Source: Burkholderiaceae bacterium
Lineage (GTDB): Bacteria; Pseudomonadota; Gammaproteobacteria; Burkholderiales; Burkholderiaceae_C
Direction of reading: 5' to 3'
Assembly: GCA_030695205.1 (NCBI GenBank)
Contig: JAUYTN010000025.1
Span: 1-64,000, forward strand
Length of the DNA: 64,000 bases
Made by a program: the position numbers and the translations under genes. The notes beneath the pieces are model-generated. The model ran no database searches and was not told the DNA's origin. It worked only from the letters and a program-made list of their open reading frames with translations. Every line of letters begins with the position of its first letter. Position 1 is the first letter of the stretch. This document shows positions 1 to 8,266 of this stretch, one piece after another.

Positions 1-132
1 CGGCTCGCGATTTACGCTCCACGCTTCCTTCCCACACTCGGTCGCCCTTACGCAGTTGCGCTTCGCTTTGCTCACTGTGACCAGCTTGCAGCGGGACTTG
101 CACCCGCAGGTGTGCGCCCATGCTGGGCGCAC
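1..132 (-). mobile_element. 5' end of a group II intron (partial, continues beyond the window)
   Basis: Read on the minus strand, position 132 begins GTGCG, the canonical 5' end of bacterial group II introns. It is followed by a perfect 9-bp hairpin (GTGCGCCCA-GCA-TGGGCGCAC, 112-132). Next comes a second short hairpin enclosing GGGTGCAAGTCCC (about 91-107) and then a stretch ending in GGGAAGGAAGC. These elements match my recollection of domain I of chloroplast-like and related bacterial introns. The intron-encoded reverse transcriptase and domains II-VI would lie outside the window. The element starts immediately after the aceA terminator, a known preference of some intron classes. The family call comes from motif recognition without a covariance search. 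Confidence 0.68.
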
Positions 133-168
133 CACAAAAAAGCCACCGTTAGGGTGGCTCTTTTGTGG
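132..168 (-). terminator. Rho-independent terminator of aceA
   Basis: On the minus strand a GCCACC/GGTGGC stem with loop CTAAC is flanked by an A-run and a T6 tract, and the outer A/T and CCAC/GTGG arms extend the pairing. It lies about 40 bp after the aceA stop codon. The T tract runs directly into the GTGCG start of the group II intron. Confidence 0.88.
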
Positions 169-209
169 ACATGGCCCGCACCGTCAGGTGCGGGCGCCTA
201 CTGCAGTCC

Positions 210-1526
210 TCAGTGGAATTGTTCTTCTTCGGTGGAACCTGTCAGGGCCTTCACCGAGGAAGAGCCACCTTGGATCACGGTGGTCACGTCGTCGAAGTAA
301 CCCGCGCCAACCTCCTGCTGGTGTGACACAAAGGTGTAGCCCTTCTCACGCGCTGCGAATTCAGGCTCCTGCACCATTTCAGTGTAGTGCTTCATGCCTT
401 CGCCGCGGGCATAGGCGTGGGCAAACTGAAAGGTGTTGAACCAGTTGATATGGATACCGGCCAGTGTGATGAACTGGTACTTGTAGCCCAAAGCAGACAG
501 GTCTTCCTGGAACGCAGCGATCTGGCTGTCGTTGAGGTTCTTCTTCCAGTTGAAGGAAGGCGAACAGTTGTAGGACAGCAGCTTGCCTGGGCAAGATGCG
601 TGGACAGCCTGTGCAAATTCGCGGGCAAAGCCGATGTCTGGCACACCTGTTTCGCACCATACCAAGTCCGCGTAGGGGGCGTACGCTACACCACGGCTGA
701 TGGATTGCTCCAAACCGTTTTTGACGCGGTAGAAGCCTTCTTGGGTGCGCTCGCCGGTCAGGAAAGGTTTGTCGTTAGCGTCGTGGTCGGACGTAATCAG
801 GTTGGCTGCTTCTGCATCGGTGCGTGCCAGTACGATGGTGGGCACACCCATGACGTCGGCAGCAAAGCGGGCAGAAATCAGCTTTTCGATGGCTTCCTGG
901 GTAGGGACGAGGACCTTGCCACCCATGTGGCCGCACTTCTTCACAGCTGCCAGTTGGTCTTCAAAGTGAACGCCTGCAGCACCGGAGGCAATCATGTTCT
1001 TCATCAACTCAAAGGCGTTCAGCACGCCGCCAAACCCGGCTTCGGCGTCAGCCACGATGGGCAGGAAATAGTCCACAAAACCTTCGTCGCCGGGGTTGAT
1101 GCCGCGGCTCCACTGAATCTCGTCGGCCCGCTTGAAAGTGTTGTTGATGCGGCGCACCATGGTCGGTACGGAGTCATAGGCATACAGCGACTGGTCGGGG
1201 TACATGGTTTCGCTGGTGTTGCCGTCAGCGGCAACTTGCCAACCCGACAGGTACACGGCCTCCAGACCAGCCTTGGCCTGTTGCATGGCCTGACCGGCGG
1301 TGATCGCACCGAATGCGTTGACGTAGCCTTTTTTGGCGCCGCCATTGACCTTGGCCCACAACTTTTCAGCGCCGTTCTTAGCCAGGGTGTACTCCGGCTG
1401 CAAGCTGCCGCGCAGACGGACAACGTCTGCAGCGGAATAACCACGCTTGACCAATTTCCAACGTGGATTTTCAGCCCAGTCTTTTTCAAGGGCGGCGATT
1501 TGTTGCTCTCGGGTTTGCTGCGTCAT
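210..1526 (-). CDS. aceA: Isocitrate lyase
   Basis: This 438-residue cytoplasmic enzyme splits isocitrate into glyoxylate and succinate, the first step of the glyoxylate shunt used for growth on acetate and fatty acids. The catalytic signature KKCGH is at residues 196-200 with Cys198 as the active-site thiol, and the acidic metal-binding segments and C-terminal helices are complete. Length fits the proteobacterial AceA family. The start is the ATG at 1526, preceded by a GGAG ribosome site. A longer reading from 1646 would add 40 residues with no family counterpart. The gene is monocistronic, ends at a strong terminator, and has a 16-bp palindrome about 90 bp upstream as a candidate operator. 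Malate synthase is not in the window. Confidence 0.97.
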   Translation of the reverse strand: MTQQTREQQIAALEKDWAENPRWKLVKRGYSAADVVRLRGSLQPEYTLAKNGAEKLWAKVNGGAKKGYVNAFGAITAGQAMQQAKAGLEAVYLSGWQVAADGNTSETMYPDQSLYAYDSVPTMVRRINNTFKRADEIQWSRGINPGDEGFVDYFLPIVADAEAGFGGVLNAFELMKNMIASGAAGVHFEDQLAAVKKCGHMGGKVLVPTQEAIEKLISARFAADVMGVPTIVLARTDAEAANLITSDHDANDKPFLTGERTQEGFYRVKNGLEQSISRGVAYAPYADLVWCETGVPDIGFAREFAQAVHASCPGKLLSYNCSPSFNWKKNLNDSQIAAFQEDLSALGYKYQFITLAGIHINWFNTFQFAHAYARGEGMKHYTEMVQEPEFAAREKGYTFVSHQQEVGAGYFDDVTTVIQGGSSSVKALTGSTEEEQFH

Positions 1527-1616
1527 AGGGATACTCCGGTTGGTTGATAAACGATCGGCTGAACTTGTCCGCCACACCTGTAATGTAGCTGTGTTGAGCG
1601 GGTTTTTTTGCTCTTC

Positions 1617-1632
1617 TGTCTTATATAAGACA
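1617..1632. promoter_or_regulatory. Perfect 16-bp palindrome upstream of aceA, candidate operator
   Basis: TGTCTTATATAAGACA is fully self-complementary and lies 91-106 bp before the aceA start codon. Its centre contains TATA, so on either strand it could overlap a -10 element. Perfect symmetry suggests a dimeric repressor of central carbon metabolism, for example a GntR-type protein. The regulator is not encoded nearby and its identity is inference. Confidence 0.5.
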
Positions 1633-1776
1633 AATAAACTTACCATTTAAAAACAACAATCAAGTCGTCACATTTCTCAATATGAGACGCCGTCACCCAT
1701 CAACGCCAAAAGCTCTGCTGCACAGCAGCAACGCTTCTTTTTAGAATACAAAAATCTAATCCCATATCGTGAAAAA

Positions 1777-2727
1777 ATGCAACCTTTGACCACACCACAT
1801 GCCACGCCCTTGACGGGATATTTGTGCCTGGCACTGAGCATGGCACTGGTCGGCAACTATGTGGCGCTGTCTAAGCCACTGCTCGCGGTGTTCCCCGTGT
1901 TCCTGCTGGCGATGCTGCGCTTTGCCATTGGCGCCGTGGCCATGGCTCGGTGGATCAAAAAACCAGCGACAGAGGCGCCGCTGCCCACCCAGGTGAAGTG
2001 GCTTCTGTTCCTAGAGTCCCTGCTGGGCAACTTTTTGTTTTCCATCTGTATGTTGTTTGGGATGATGCACACCACAGCCATCGCCGCCGGAATCATCCTG
2101 TCAGCCATACCCGCCGTAGTGGCGTTGCTCAGTTGGGCACTGCTCAAGGAGCAGGTCAGTTGGAAGAGTTGGCTGGGCATTGCCTGCGCAGCGGTTGGCA
2201 TAGCCCTGTACTCACTTACAAAAGAAGAGCAATCTATTAATATATATCAAGCGGAAAACGGCGTTTTCGGTATTAATTCCGTATGGATTGGCAACCTGCT
2301 ATTGATGGGCGCGGTGCTGTGCGAGGCTTCGTATGCCGTCATCGGCAAGAAGCTGACCGGAACACTCAGCCCCAAACGCATCTCAGCGCTGATCAACATG
2401 TGGGGCTTGGCGTTGGTCTTGCCGCTGGGCATTTGGTCAATCCGGAGCTTTGACGTTGGTGCTGTACCCACAATCACTTGGATGTTGCTGGTGTTTTATG
2501 GCCTAGCAGCGAGCGTGTGGACGGTGTGGCTGTGGATGACCGGCCTCAAAAGTGTGCCTGCTAGCCAGGCGGGCGTGTTCACTGTGATGCTGCCTGTGAG
2601 TGCCGCGCTGACTGGTGTGGTGTTTTTAGGGGAATCTATGGCCTGGCCACAGGTGATGGCATTTGCCATCGCACTGTGTGGCGTACTCATCGCAACCTAC
2701 CAACCGCGCAGACCAAGGGTGTTATAG
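1777..2727 (+). CDS. EamA/DMT-superfamily transporter
   Basis: A 316-residue inner-membrane protein with about ten hydrophobic segments arranged as two EamA repeats, the drug/metabolite transporter layout typical of RhaT/YdcZ-like exporters. The substrate cannot be deduced; amino-acid or metabolite export is usual for the family. It is transcribed divergently from aceA, has no obvious Shine-Dalgarno site, and its stop overlaps the stop of the convergent SafE-like gene by 6 bp. The loop near residues 151-165 (SINIYQAENGVFGINS region) is encoded by an A/T-rich segment that matches the dispersed repeat family of this window. The protein therefore appears to have absorbed a repeat copy between its two halves without losing frame. 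Confidence 0.85.
   Translation: MQPLTTPHATPLTGYLCLALSMALVGNYVALSKPLLAVFPVFLLAMLRFAIGAVAMARWIKKPATEAPLPTQVKWLLFLESLLGNFLFSICMLFGMMHTTAIAAGIILSAIPAVVALLSWALLKEQVSWKSWLGIACAAVGIALYSLTKEEQSINIYQAENGVFGINSVWIGNLLLMGAVLCEASYAVIGKKLTGTLSPKRISALINMWGLALVLPLGIWSIRSFDVGAVPTITWMLLVFYGLAASVWTVWLWMTGLKSVPASQAGVFTVMLPVSAALTGVVFLGESMAWPQVMAFAIALCGVLIATYQPRRPRVL
2228..2270 (+). repeat. Dispersed A/T-rich repeat, copy A (inside the EamA gene)
   Basis: The segment AGCAATCTATTAATATATAT followed by CAAGCG and GGCGTTTT resembles the copy at 22638-22694 in the same orientation. It is much richer in A/T than the surrounding gene and stays in frame with the EamA coding sequence. Confidence 0.6.
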
Positions 2728-3393
2728 ACACCACAAACCACTGGGTTGTGTCATACCCATCCACAGCGCCCACCCGGATGTCGCTGCCAAAGCCACACCG
2801 GCAAGGCGTATGGCCCACGCACCGGAGCGCCCCCCGCGAACTCGCAGCAGCAACCAGGGACCTGCGGTCAGCGACACCGACGTACCCACCGCAAACGCAG
2901 CCATGATGACTGCACCCGAAAATGCGTTGGCGGACAAAGAAGCAATCAGTAAAGCCGAGTACAACAGCCCGCAGGGCATCAACGCCCAGCCAACACCCAG
3001 CACCACAGGGGCTTTTCGACCGAGCGACGACATCACAGGCTTGGCCTTGCGCCACACGCGCTGTGCCAGCCCGTCCACCCAAGCCGGCTGGCGGGCTTGC
3101 CACAAGAGCACCAAACCCAACATCAATGCGGCGACATGCATCATGGTCCAGACGGGCCGCAGAACCACTGTATTCGCACCAAACCAAGCCAGGCCTTGCA
3201 CCGAACCGGCGGCAATGGCACCCATGACCGAGTAGCCCACCACGCGACTGGCCTGAAACGTCCACAAAGCGCGCGTGCCGTCTCCGTCAGCCGCCTTCGA
3301 AATGCCGGCACAAGCGGCACCGCACATAGCGATGCAGTGCGGACCACCCACCACCCCCATCACGAACGCAGACAACACCATTGCACTTTGCAT
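2722..3393 (-). CDS. SafE/TauE-like membrane protein of the cbb3/heavy-metal type (COG2836-like)
   Basis: A 223-residue integral membrane protein with about six hydrophobic segments and an early GGPHCIAMCG motif (residues 16-25), typical of the small sulfite-exporter TauE/SafE branch found beside cbb3 oxidase genes. The His/Cys pairs suggest a metal role, probably copper handling for oxidase assembly, although the family name implies sulfite export. It lies 43 bp downstream of hemN in the same direction, so it is probably cotranscribed and under the same Fnr-type box. Function is inferred from context. Confidence 0.82.
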   Translation of the reverse strand: MQSAMVLSAFVMGVVGGPHCIAMCGAACAGISKAADGDGTRALWTFQASRVVGYSVMGAIAAGSVQGLAWFGANTVVLRPVWTMMHVAALMLGLVLLWQARQPAWVDGLAQRVWRKAKPVMSSLGRKAPVVLGVGWALMPCGLLYSALLIASLSANAFSGAVIMAAFAVGTSVSLTAGPWLLLRVRGGRSGAWAIRLAGVALAATSGWALWMGMTQPSGLWCL

Positions 3394-3436
3394 ATCGACA
3401 CTGTACGTGATGCAGGCCTGCGGCCGGAAACCAAGG

Positions 3437-4816
3437 TCAAATCAACTTGGAAAAGCGCGCTCTGTCCTGATCAAGCTGCAAATAGCGGTCAAATGTCATC
3501 GCAATTGCGCGGACCAAGTACCAACCCGCCGATGTGACACGGATACCAGACTCGCTTACCGTCACGAGTCCGTGGGACTGCAGGTCAGACAGCACCTCCA
3601 ATTCGCGCTTGAAATAAGAGCGAAATTCAATCAGATGCCCCAACTCAATGGACTCGTAATCCACCTCACCCTGGCACATCAGCGCCATGATGATGGCGCG
3701 GCGCACCAGATCATCCCGCCCAACGGCCAGGCCCCTGACGATGGGAAGCCGCCCTTGGTCAAGCGCGTCGTAATAGTCTTCGAGGGTTTTGGCGTTTTGG
3801 CTGTAGGTCGCACCGATGCGTCCAATGGCTGACACGCCCAGAGCGATCAAATCGCAATCGGGGTGGGTGCTGTAGCCCTGGAAGTTGCGGTGCAACCGTC
3901 CCTGGCGCTTGGCCACTGCCAACGCATCCTCGGGCAAGGCAAAGTGATCCATGCCGACATACACGTAGCCTTGGTCGTGGAACGCATCCAGCGAAGCGGA
4001 CAGCATCGCGAGTTTGTCCGCCGCCGACGGCAGTTCCGCCGACACGATTCTCCGTTGGGGCTTGAAGCGCGCTGGCAAATGGGCATAGGCATACAAGGCG
4101 ATGCGATCAGGCCGTAACTCGCCGACCTGAGCCAAGGTCCGAGCAAAGGATTCCGGTGTTTGCAAAGGCAAACCGTAAATCAAATCCACATTCAGGCTCT
4201 CGAAACCAATTTCACGCGCTGCCGCAACCAACGAGAAGACCTGATCGGCTGGCTGGATGCGATGGACCGCCTTCTGGACCGCAGGATCAAAGTCCTGAAC
4301 CCCAAAACTTAAACGGTTGAAGCCCAAGCGGTGCAAGGTGCGCAGACGGTCCGGGGTGACCGTGCGCGGATCGACCTCTACAGAATACTCACCCCCAGGG
4401 GCCAGCACAAAGTTGCGCCGAATCATGGCCATCAGGTCTTCGAGCTCGTTGTCACTCAAAAATGTGGGTGTGCCACCTCCCAGGTGCAACTGCGACACAC
4501 TGTGTCCACGTCCAAAATGGTCGACCTGCAACTCCACCTCACGGGCGAGGTAGCGAAGATACTCAGACGCCTTTTCGTGGTGTTTGGTGATGACCTTGTT
4601 GCAGGCGCAGTAGTAGCAAACAGACTCACAGAACGGAATGTGAACGTACAGCGACAGCGGCAAGGCCATGGAGCCAGCCCTTCGTTGCTCAAGTGCCTGA
4701 ATGTAGTCAGCTTCGGTAAACGCCTCCACAAACCTGTCGGCGGTCGGGTAGGACGTGTACCTCGGACCGGGAATGTCAAAGCGCTTGAGAAGGTGTTCAG
4801 AAATAACGTGTGTCAA
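3437..4816 (-). CDS. hemN: Oxygen-independent coproporphyrinogen III dehydrogenase
   Basis: A 459-residue radical-SAM enzyme that converts coproporphyrinogen III to protoporphyrinogen IX without oxygen, supplying heme under anoxic or micro-oxic conditions. The cluster motif CxxxCxxCxC is present as Cys63, Cys67, Cys70 and Cys72, followed by the GGGTPTFL segment of the SAM site. Length matches E. coli HemN. Translation seems to start at TTG (4816), with GGAG seven bases upstream; no ATG fits better. An Fnr-type box is centred about 58 bp before the start codon. Heme made here would serve the neighbouring cytochrome oxidase. Confidence 0.95.
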   Translation of the reverse strand: MTHVISEHLLKRFDIPGPRYTSYPTADRFVEAFTEADYIQALEQRRAGSMALPLSLYVHIPFCESVCYYCACNKVITKHHEKASEYLRYLAREVELQVDHFGRGHSVSQLHLGGGTPTFLSDNELEDLMAMIRRNFVLAPGGEYSVEVDPRTVTPDRLRTLHRLGFNRLSFGVQDFDPAVQKAVHRIQPADQVFSLVAAAREIGFESLNVDLIYGLPLQTPESFARTLAQVGELRPDRIALYAYAHLPARFKPQRRIVSAELPSAADKLAMLSASLDAFHDQGYVYVGMDHFALPEDALAVAKRQGRLHRNFQGYSTHPDCDLIALGVSAIGRIGATYSQNAKTLEDYYDALDQGRLPIVRGLAVGRDDLVRRAIIMALMCQGEVDYESIELGHLIEFRSYFKRELEVLSDLQSHGLVTVSESGIRVTSAGWYLVRAIAMTFDRYLQLDQDRARFSKLI

Positions 4817-4867
4817 GCCTAATCTCCAGAGTGGCCGCTACTGTGCCAGCGCCTGTGTAAACTCGGT

Positions 4868-4881
4868 TTGACGTGCATCAA
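4868..4881 (-). promoter_or_regulatory. Fnr/Anr box in the hemN promoter
   Basis: TTGACGTGCATCAA is a perfect TTGAY-N4-RTCAA site between the divergent hemN and fnr genes. A class II promoter (box at -41.5) would start hemN transcription near 4833, giving a short leader before the TTG codon. The -10 match there (CACAGT) is weak. The plus-strand spacing shows no -10, so control of fnr itself by this box is less likely. Confidence 0.8.
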
Positions 4882-5022
4882 GCCATCGCGGTTTGGGTAA
4901 CCAGCCCTGATGCCCTCATCGCCTCGGAGCCTCCGTCAATGGATGCTTGGTGGCGCAGTCGCTGATGCGGTGGTTGGTTGGATCTGCGCATGACAGCGTG
5001 CGAATATTCTCAAGGAAATTAC

Positions 5023-5742
5023 ATGGATATCAACAGCATCAAGGTGGCCTGCTCAAGTTGCAACCTGAAAGAGCTCTGCCTTCCGTTGGGCCTGAACCCC
5101 CATGAGATTGACAAGCTGGAAAGCGTAATTTCGTCACGTCGGCGCATAAAAAGGGGCAATGCCCTTTTCAGTGCAGGTGAAAAATTCACATCGCTGTATG
5201 CCGTTCGGTCCGGGTTTTTCAAAACCTGCATCACCACCGCAGATGGACGGGACCAGGTGACCGGATTTCAAATGACGGGGGAGATCATCGGGCTCGATGG
5301 CATCGTCAGCGATCGCCACTCCTGTGACGCCATTGCATTGGAGGATGCGGAGGTCTGCGTGATGCCATTCGATCAGGTGGAAGAACTCTCCAGGGAGTTC
5401 ACTACGCTGCAGCACCACGTCCACAAAATCATGAGCCGAGAAATTGTCAGGGACCACAGCGTCATGCTACTGCTGGGCAGCATGCGTGCCGAGGAGCGAT
5501 TGGCGGCTTTTTTGCTGAACTTGGTACAGCGGCTACACGCCCGGGGATTTTCTCAATCCGAGTTGGTGCTGCGCATGACAAGAGAAGAAATCGGCAGCTA
5601 TTTGGGCATGAAGCTGGAAACCGTCAGCCGCACGTTTTCGAAATTTGTGGAAGATGGCATTGTCGAGGTGAGGCAACGCTACGTCCACATCAAAGATACG
5701 GACGCTCTCAAACGGATTGTCAATCCACCTTGTTCGAGCTGA
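5023..5742 (+). CDS. fnr: Fnr/Anr-family oxygen-sensing transcriptional regulator
   Basis: A 239-residue Crp/Fnr-family activator. N-terminal cysteines 10, 13 and 19 have the Fnr spacing (CxxC-x5-C), and Cys101 matches the fourth ligand of the oxygen-labile 4Fe-4S cluster. A cyclic-nucleotide-like beta domain and a C-terminal helix-turn-helix follow. The recognition helix reads LETVSR, containing the E-x-x-S-R pattern that reads TTGAT half-sites. The start at 5023 is chosen because AAGGAAA precedes it; an ATG at 4978 would add 15 residues. It is the obvious controller of the three boxes found beside hemN, ccoN and ccoI. Confidence 0.95.
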   Translation: MDINSIKVACSSCNLKELCLPLGLNPHEIDKLESVISSRRRIKRGNALFSAGEKFTSLYAVRSGFFKTCITTADGRDQVTGFQMTGEIIGLDGIVSDRHSCDAIALEDAEVCVMPFDQVEELSREFTTLQHHVHKIMSREIVRDHSVMLLLGSMRAEERLAAFLLNLVQRLHARGFSQSELVLRMTREEIGSYLGMKLETVSRTFSKFVEDGIVEVRQRYVHIKDTDALKRIVNPPCSS

Positions 5743-5810
5743 TAGGCGCCGCACAGCTGGCAGCACAACAACTGATATCAGCCCGCCCGCTAACCATGTG
5801 TTGTATGGAC

Positions 5811-6110
5811 TCAGCGCCCTGGGCAGTCTGTACCGCGACCACAACCCGCGGGGCGTTCGTCTTGGGGAAAGGGACAGCGGTTGACCTCAAATGGAGACAT
5901 GCTCAGCAATGTAGTCAGGCTGCTTGACACCGTGGTGAAGCCCCAAAGCACAAAGAAAGTCACGGTGTACACCGCTTCGCGCGACCAGTTCAGTGGCGCA
6001 CCACCCCAATGCAGGTCTGTCGGGTCCACCAGCGCAAAGAGCAACATTTCCAGCACAGCCGCCGCAAGAAACGCGGGCCAAACAATCCACATCAGACGTT
6101 GACTCAGCAT
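5811..6110 (-). CDS. Small two-helix membrane protein of the cco locus
   Basis: A 99-residue protein with two clear hydrophobic stretches (about residues 8-27 and 42-65) and a short basic, Cys-containing tail (NRCPFPQDERPAGCGRG). I do not recognise a named family. It is the last gene of the cco operon, 42 bp after ccoH, where small uncharacterised membrane proteins are common in Betaproteobacteria. ATG at 6110 has GGAAC upstream and is preferred over a TTG at 6140. A role in oxidase assembly or stability is plausible only from position. Confidence 0.68.
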   Translation of the reverse strand: MLSQRLMWIVWPAFLAAAVLEMLLFALVDPTDLHWGGAPLNWSREAVYTVTFFVLWGFTTVSSSLTTLLSMSPFEVNRCPFPQDERPAGCGRGTDCPGR

Positions 6111-6152
6111 AGTGGATGTTCCGGGTTGTGACTTTATCAAGAACTCGGCCAG

Positions 6153-6461
6153 TTATTTGGCCACATCATTCAATGCTGGGATGACTGGTGCCGCGGCGTT
6201 GTTGCGGGCCTGATGAGCAGGTTGCAGCTTGGCCAAGTCTTCAAGTATCTGGGTCGATTCCAAATGCCTCTTTTTCAGCAGTTCCTGCTGGTAGGCATTT
6301 TTGTCTATGACCGGATCGGCGTTTTTGAATGCAATCACTGCCGTAATGATGGCAGCCACCACCACCACCAAGGGCCCCCCAATCACCAGCCAAAAGTAGG
6401 GCTCTTGCCAACCTGGGCGAGACCGGACAACTGCATCGGAGGATAGGGTGGTGGCGTTCAT
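6153..6461 (-). CDS. ccoH: Cytochrome cbb3 oxidase assembly protein CcoH/FixH
   Basis: A 102-residue protein with one N-terminal membrane helix (about 25-47) beginning with the family pattern EPYFWLVIGGP and followed by the NADPVID motif, typical of FixH. FixH/CcoH is needed for maturation of cbb3 oxidase and interacts with CcoN and the copper-loading apparatus. It follows ccoP by 59 bp on the same strand. The domain is short compared with alphaproteobacterial FixH (about 150-170 residues), as is normal for beta and gamma forms. Confidence 0.9.
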   Translation of the reverse strand: MNATTLSSDAVVRSRPGWQEPYFWLVIGGPLVVVVAAIITAVIAFKNADPVIDKNAYQQELLKKRHLESTQILEDLAKLQPAHQARNNAAAPVIPALNDVAK

Positions 6462-6520
6462 CGCATGTGACCTTGGTGGAACATAAAAGTTAAAAAGTGG
6501 GCACTCGGCCCACTCGCAGC

Positions 6521-7438
6521 TTACTGAGCAGCGCCTGCGGGCTTGTTGGACATGCCCCAGACATACGCCGACAACACATGGATCTGGTCAGAGTTGAGCA
6601 ATCGGTTTTGCGCTGGCATGGCGTTGGTCATGCCTTCGTTCACGATTTTGATGATTGCATCTGCACCCCAGCCGTGCAGCCAAACATTGTCGGTCAGATT
6701 AGGAGCTCCCAGTGCAAAGTTGCCTTTGCCATCTGCGCCGTGGCACGCTGCACAGGATGCAAACTTGTCCTTGCCCAAGGTCGCCTTGACTGCATCGTGT
6801 GGACTGCCAGACAGGCTCAGCACGTACTGGGCCAGGTTAGCCACGTCTTCAGGTGTACCGACCGCAGCGGCCATGGGGGGCATGACACCCACACGACCAT
6901 TGGTGATGACATCTTTGATGGCGGCAGGGTCACCCCCAGCCAGCCAATCGCCATCAGTCAAGTTCGGGAATCCCTTGCTGCCGCGGGCGTCAGAGCCGTG
7001 GCACTGGGCGCAGTTGTTCATGAACAACCGCTCACCGATCGCCATTGCCTTGGGGTCACCAACCAGGTCAGGAACCTCCCGCTGGGTGAAGGCTGCGTAA
7101 ATGGGCGCAATCGCCTTTTCCACTTTCTCCACCTCAGCCGCATGCTGTCCGCTCGATGACCAACCCAAGGCCCCCTTGTATGTTCCCAGGGTTGGGTATA
7201 GCGCCGCGTACACGAACGCAAACACCACCGTGATGATGAACAAATACACCCACCATTTTGGCAAGGGGTTGTTCATCTCACGCAGGTCAACGTCCCACAC
7301 ATGGCCGGTCGTGTTGTCCGCAGCCGGAGATACCTTGGTGGTACCCGAGACCCACAGCAACACGGCGCATGCGATCACACTGACCACAAACGCGATGGTC
7401 ACGTACATCGCCCAAAAATTATTGACAAAATCGCTCAT
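6521..7438 (-). CDS. ccoP: Cytochrome cbb3 oxidase subunit III, diheme cytochrome c
   Basis: A 305-residue membrane-anchored diheme cytochrome that passes electrons to CcoO and the catalytic subunit. An N-terminal hydrophobic segment is followed by a second helix near residues 58-80. Two cytochrome c domains follow, with heme motifs CAQCH and CAACH and downstream Met ligands in NGRVGVMPPM- and TNAMPAQ-type loops. The start ATG at 7438 follows the ccoQ stop by 29 bp. Length is typical of CcoP. Confidence 0.96.
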   Translation of the reverse strand: MSDFVNNFWAMYVTIAFVVSVIACAVLLWVSGTTKVSPAADNTTGHVWDVDLREMNNPLPKWWVYLFIITVVFAFVYAALYPTLGTYKGALGWSSSGQHAAEVEKVEKAIAPIYAAFTQREVPDLVGDPKAMAIGERLFMNNCAQCHGSDARGSKGFPNLTDGDWLAGGDPAAIKDVITNGRVGVMPPMAAAVGTPEDVANLAQYVLSLSGSPHDAVKATLGKDKFASCAACHGADGKGNFALGAPNLTDNVWLHGWGADAIIKIVNEGMTNAMPAQNRLLNSDQIHVLSAYVWGMSNKPAGAAQ

Positions 7439-7467
7439 GATGTTTCTTTCTGAGGCTCTTAATCGGC

Positions 7468-7605
7468 TTATTCGTCTTTGAAAGGCAGCTGGGCTGCCTC
7501 GTCAAAGTCCGCCTTGTTCCGCTTGGACCAGGCCCAAACGATGATCCCTATGAAAGTCACAAAACTCACCAGGGTCACGATGCTGCGCATGTCGTTGATG
7601 TCCAT
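7468..7605 (-). CDS. ccoQ: Cytochrome cbb3 oxidase subunit CcoQ
   Basis: A 45-residue protein beginning MDINDMRSIVTLVSF, with one membrane helix (about 8-26) and then the WAWSKRNKADFDEAA segment characteristic of CcoQ/FixQ. It lies exactly between ccoO and ccoP. CcoQ stabilises the cbb3 complex, particularly the association of CcoP. Found by direct reading of the gap between the two larger genes. Confidence 0.93.
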   Translation of the reverse strand: MDINDMRSIVTLVSFVTFIGIIVWAWSKRNKADFDEAAQLPFKDE

Positions 7606-7628
7606 AAGAGCACCCCTTTCAAAGTTGG

Positions 7629-8255
7629 TTACTTGACAGCCGTTCCGAGAACCTGGAGGTACGCGATCACAGCGTCCAACTCGGTCTTGCCTTTGACTTC
7701 GTCGGAAGCCTGAGCAATTTCTTCGTCGGAGTACGGAGCGCCCAAGGTCCGAAGCACCTTCATCTTGGCAGGTACCGATGCGTGGTCAGCCTGTGCCTTG
7801 TCCAGCCAGGGATAGGCCGGCATGTTGGACTCGGGCACCACGTCACGCGGGTTGATCAGGTGGGTGCGGTGCCATTCATCGCTGTAGCGGCCGCCCACGC
7901 GGTGGAGGTCAGGTCCGGTGCGCTTGCTGCCCCACTGAAAGGGACGGTCGTACACGAACTCGCCAGCCAGCGAGTAATGGCCGTAGCGAAGTGTTTCCGC
8001 CTGGAAGGGACGAATCATCTGCGAATGGCAGTTGTAGCAACCCTCCCGAACGTACACGTCCCTACCCGCCACTTGCAGCGCGGTGTAGGGCTTGAGCCCT
8101 TCAACCGCCGTGGTCGTTGACTTCTGGAAGAACAGCGGAACGATCTCCACCAAACCTCCGACCGAAATCACCAGAACGATGAGGACGATCATCAGAAAGT
8201 TGTTGGTTTCAATCCGCTCGTGGGTGAAGCCTTCAATTTTTTTATCTTGTGCCAT
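7629..8255 (-). CDS. ccoO: Cytochrome cbb3 oxidase subunit II, monoheme cytochrome c
   Basis: A 208-residue membrane-anchored cytochrome c of the terminal oxidase. One N-terminal helix (about 20-40) precedes the periplasmic domain with heme motif CYNCH in the context [15 protein letters not shown], which is highly conserved in CcoO. It starts 11 bp after ccoN with a GGAG site and is followed by ccoQ. Length is typical. Confidence 0.97.
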   Translation of the reverse strand: MAQDKKIEGFTHERIETNNFLMIVLIVLVISVGGLVEIVPLFFQKSTTTAVEGLKPYTALQVAGRDVYVREGCYNCHSQMIRPFQAETLRYGHYSLAGEFVYDRPFQWGSKRTGPDLHRVGGRYSDEWHRTHLINPRDVVPESNMPAYPWLDKAQADHASVPAKMKVLRTLGAPYSDEEIAQASDEVKGKTELDAVIAYLQVLGTAVK

Positions 8256-8266
8256 TGTTGTTCTCC

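Noticed and set aside
387..1547. Long open frame (386 codons) on the plus strand opposite aceA
   Set aside because: It mirrors the codon structure of isocitrate lyase, whose catalytic motifs are intact on the other strand; no similarity or ribosome site.
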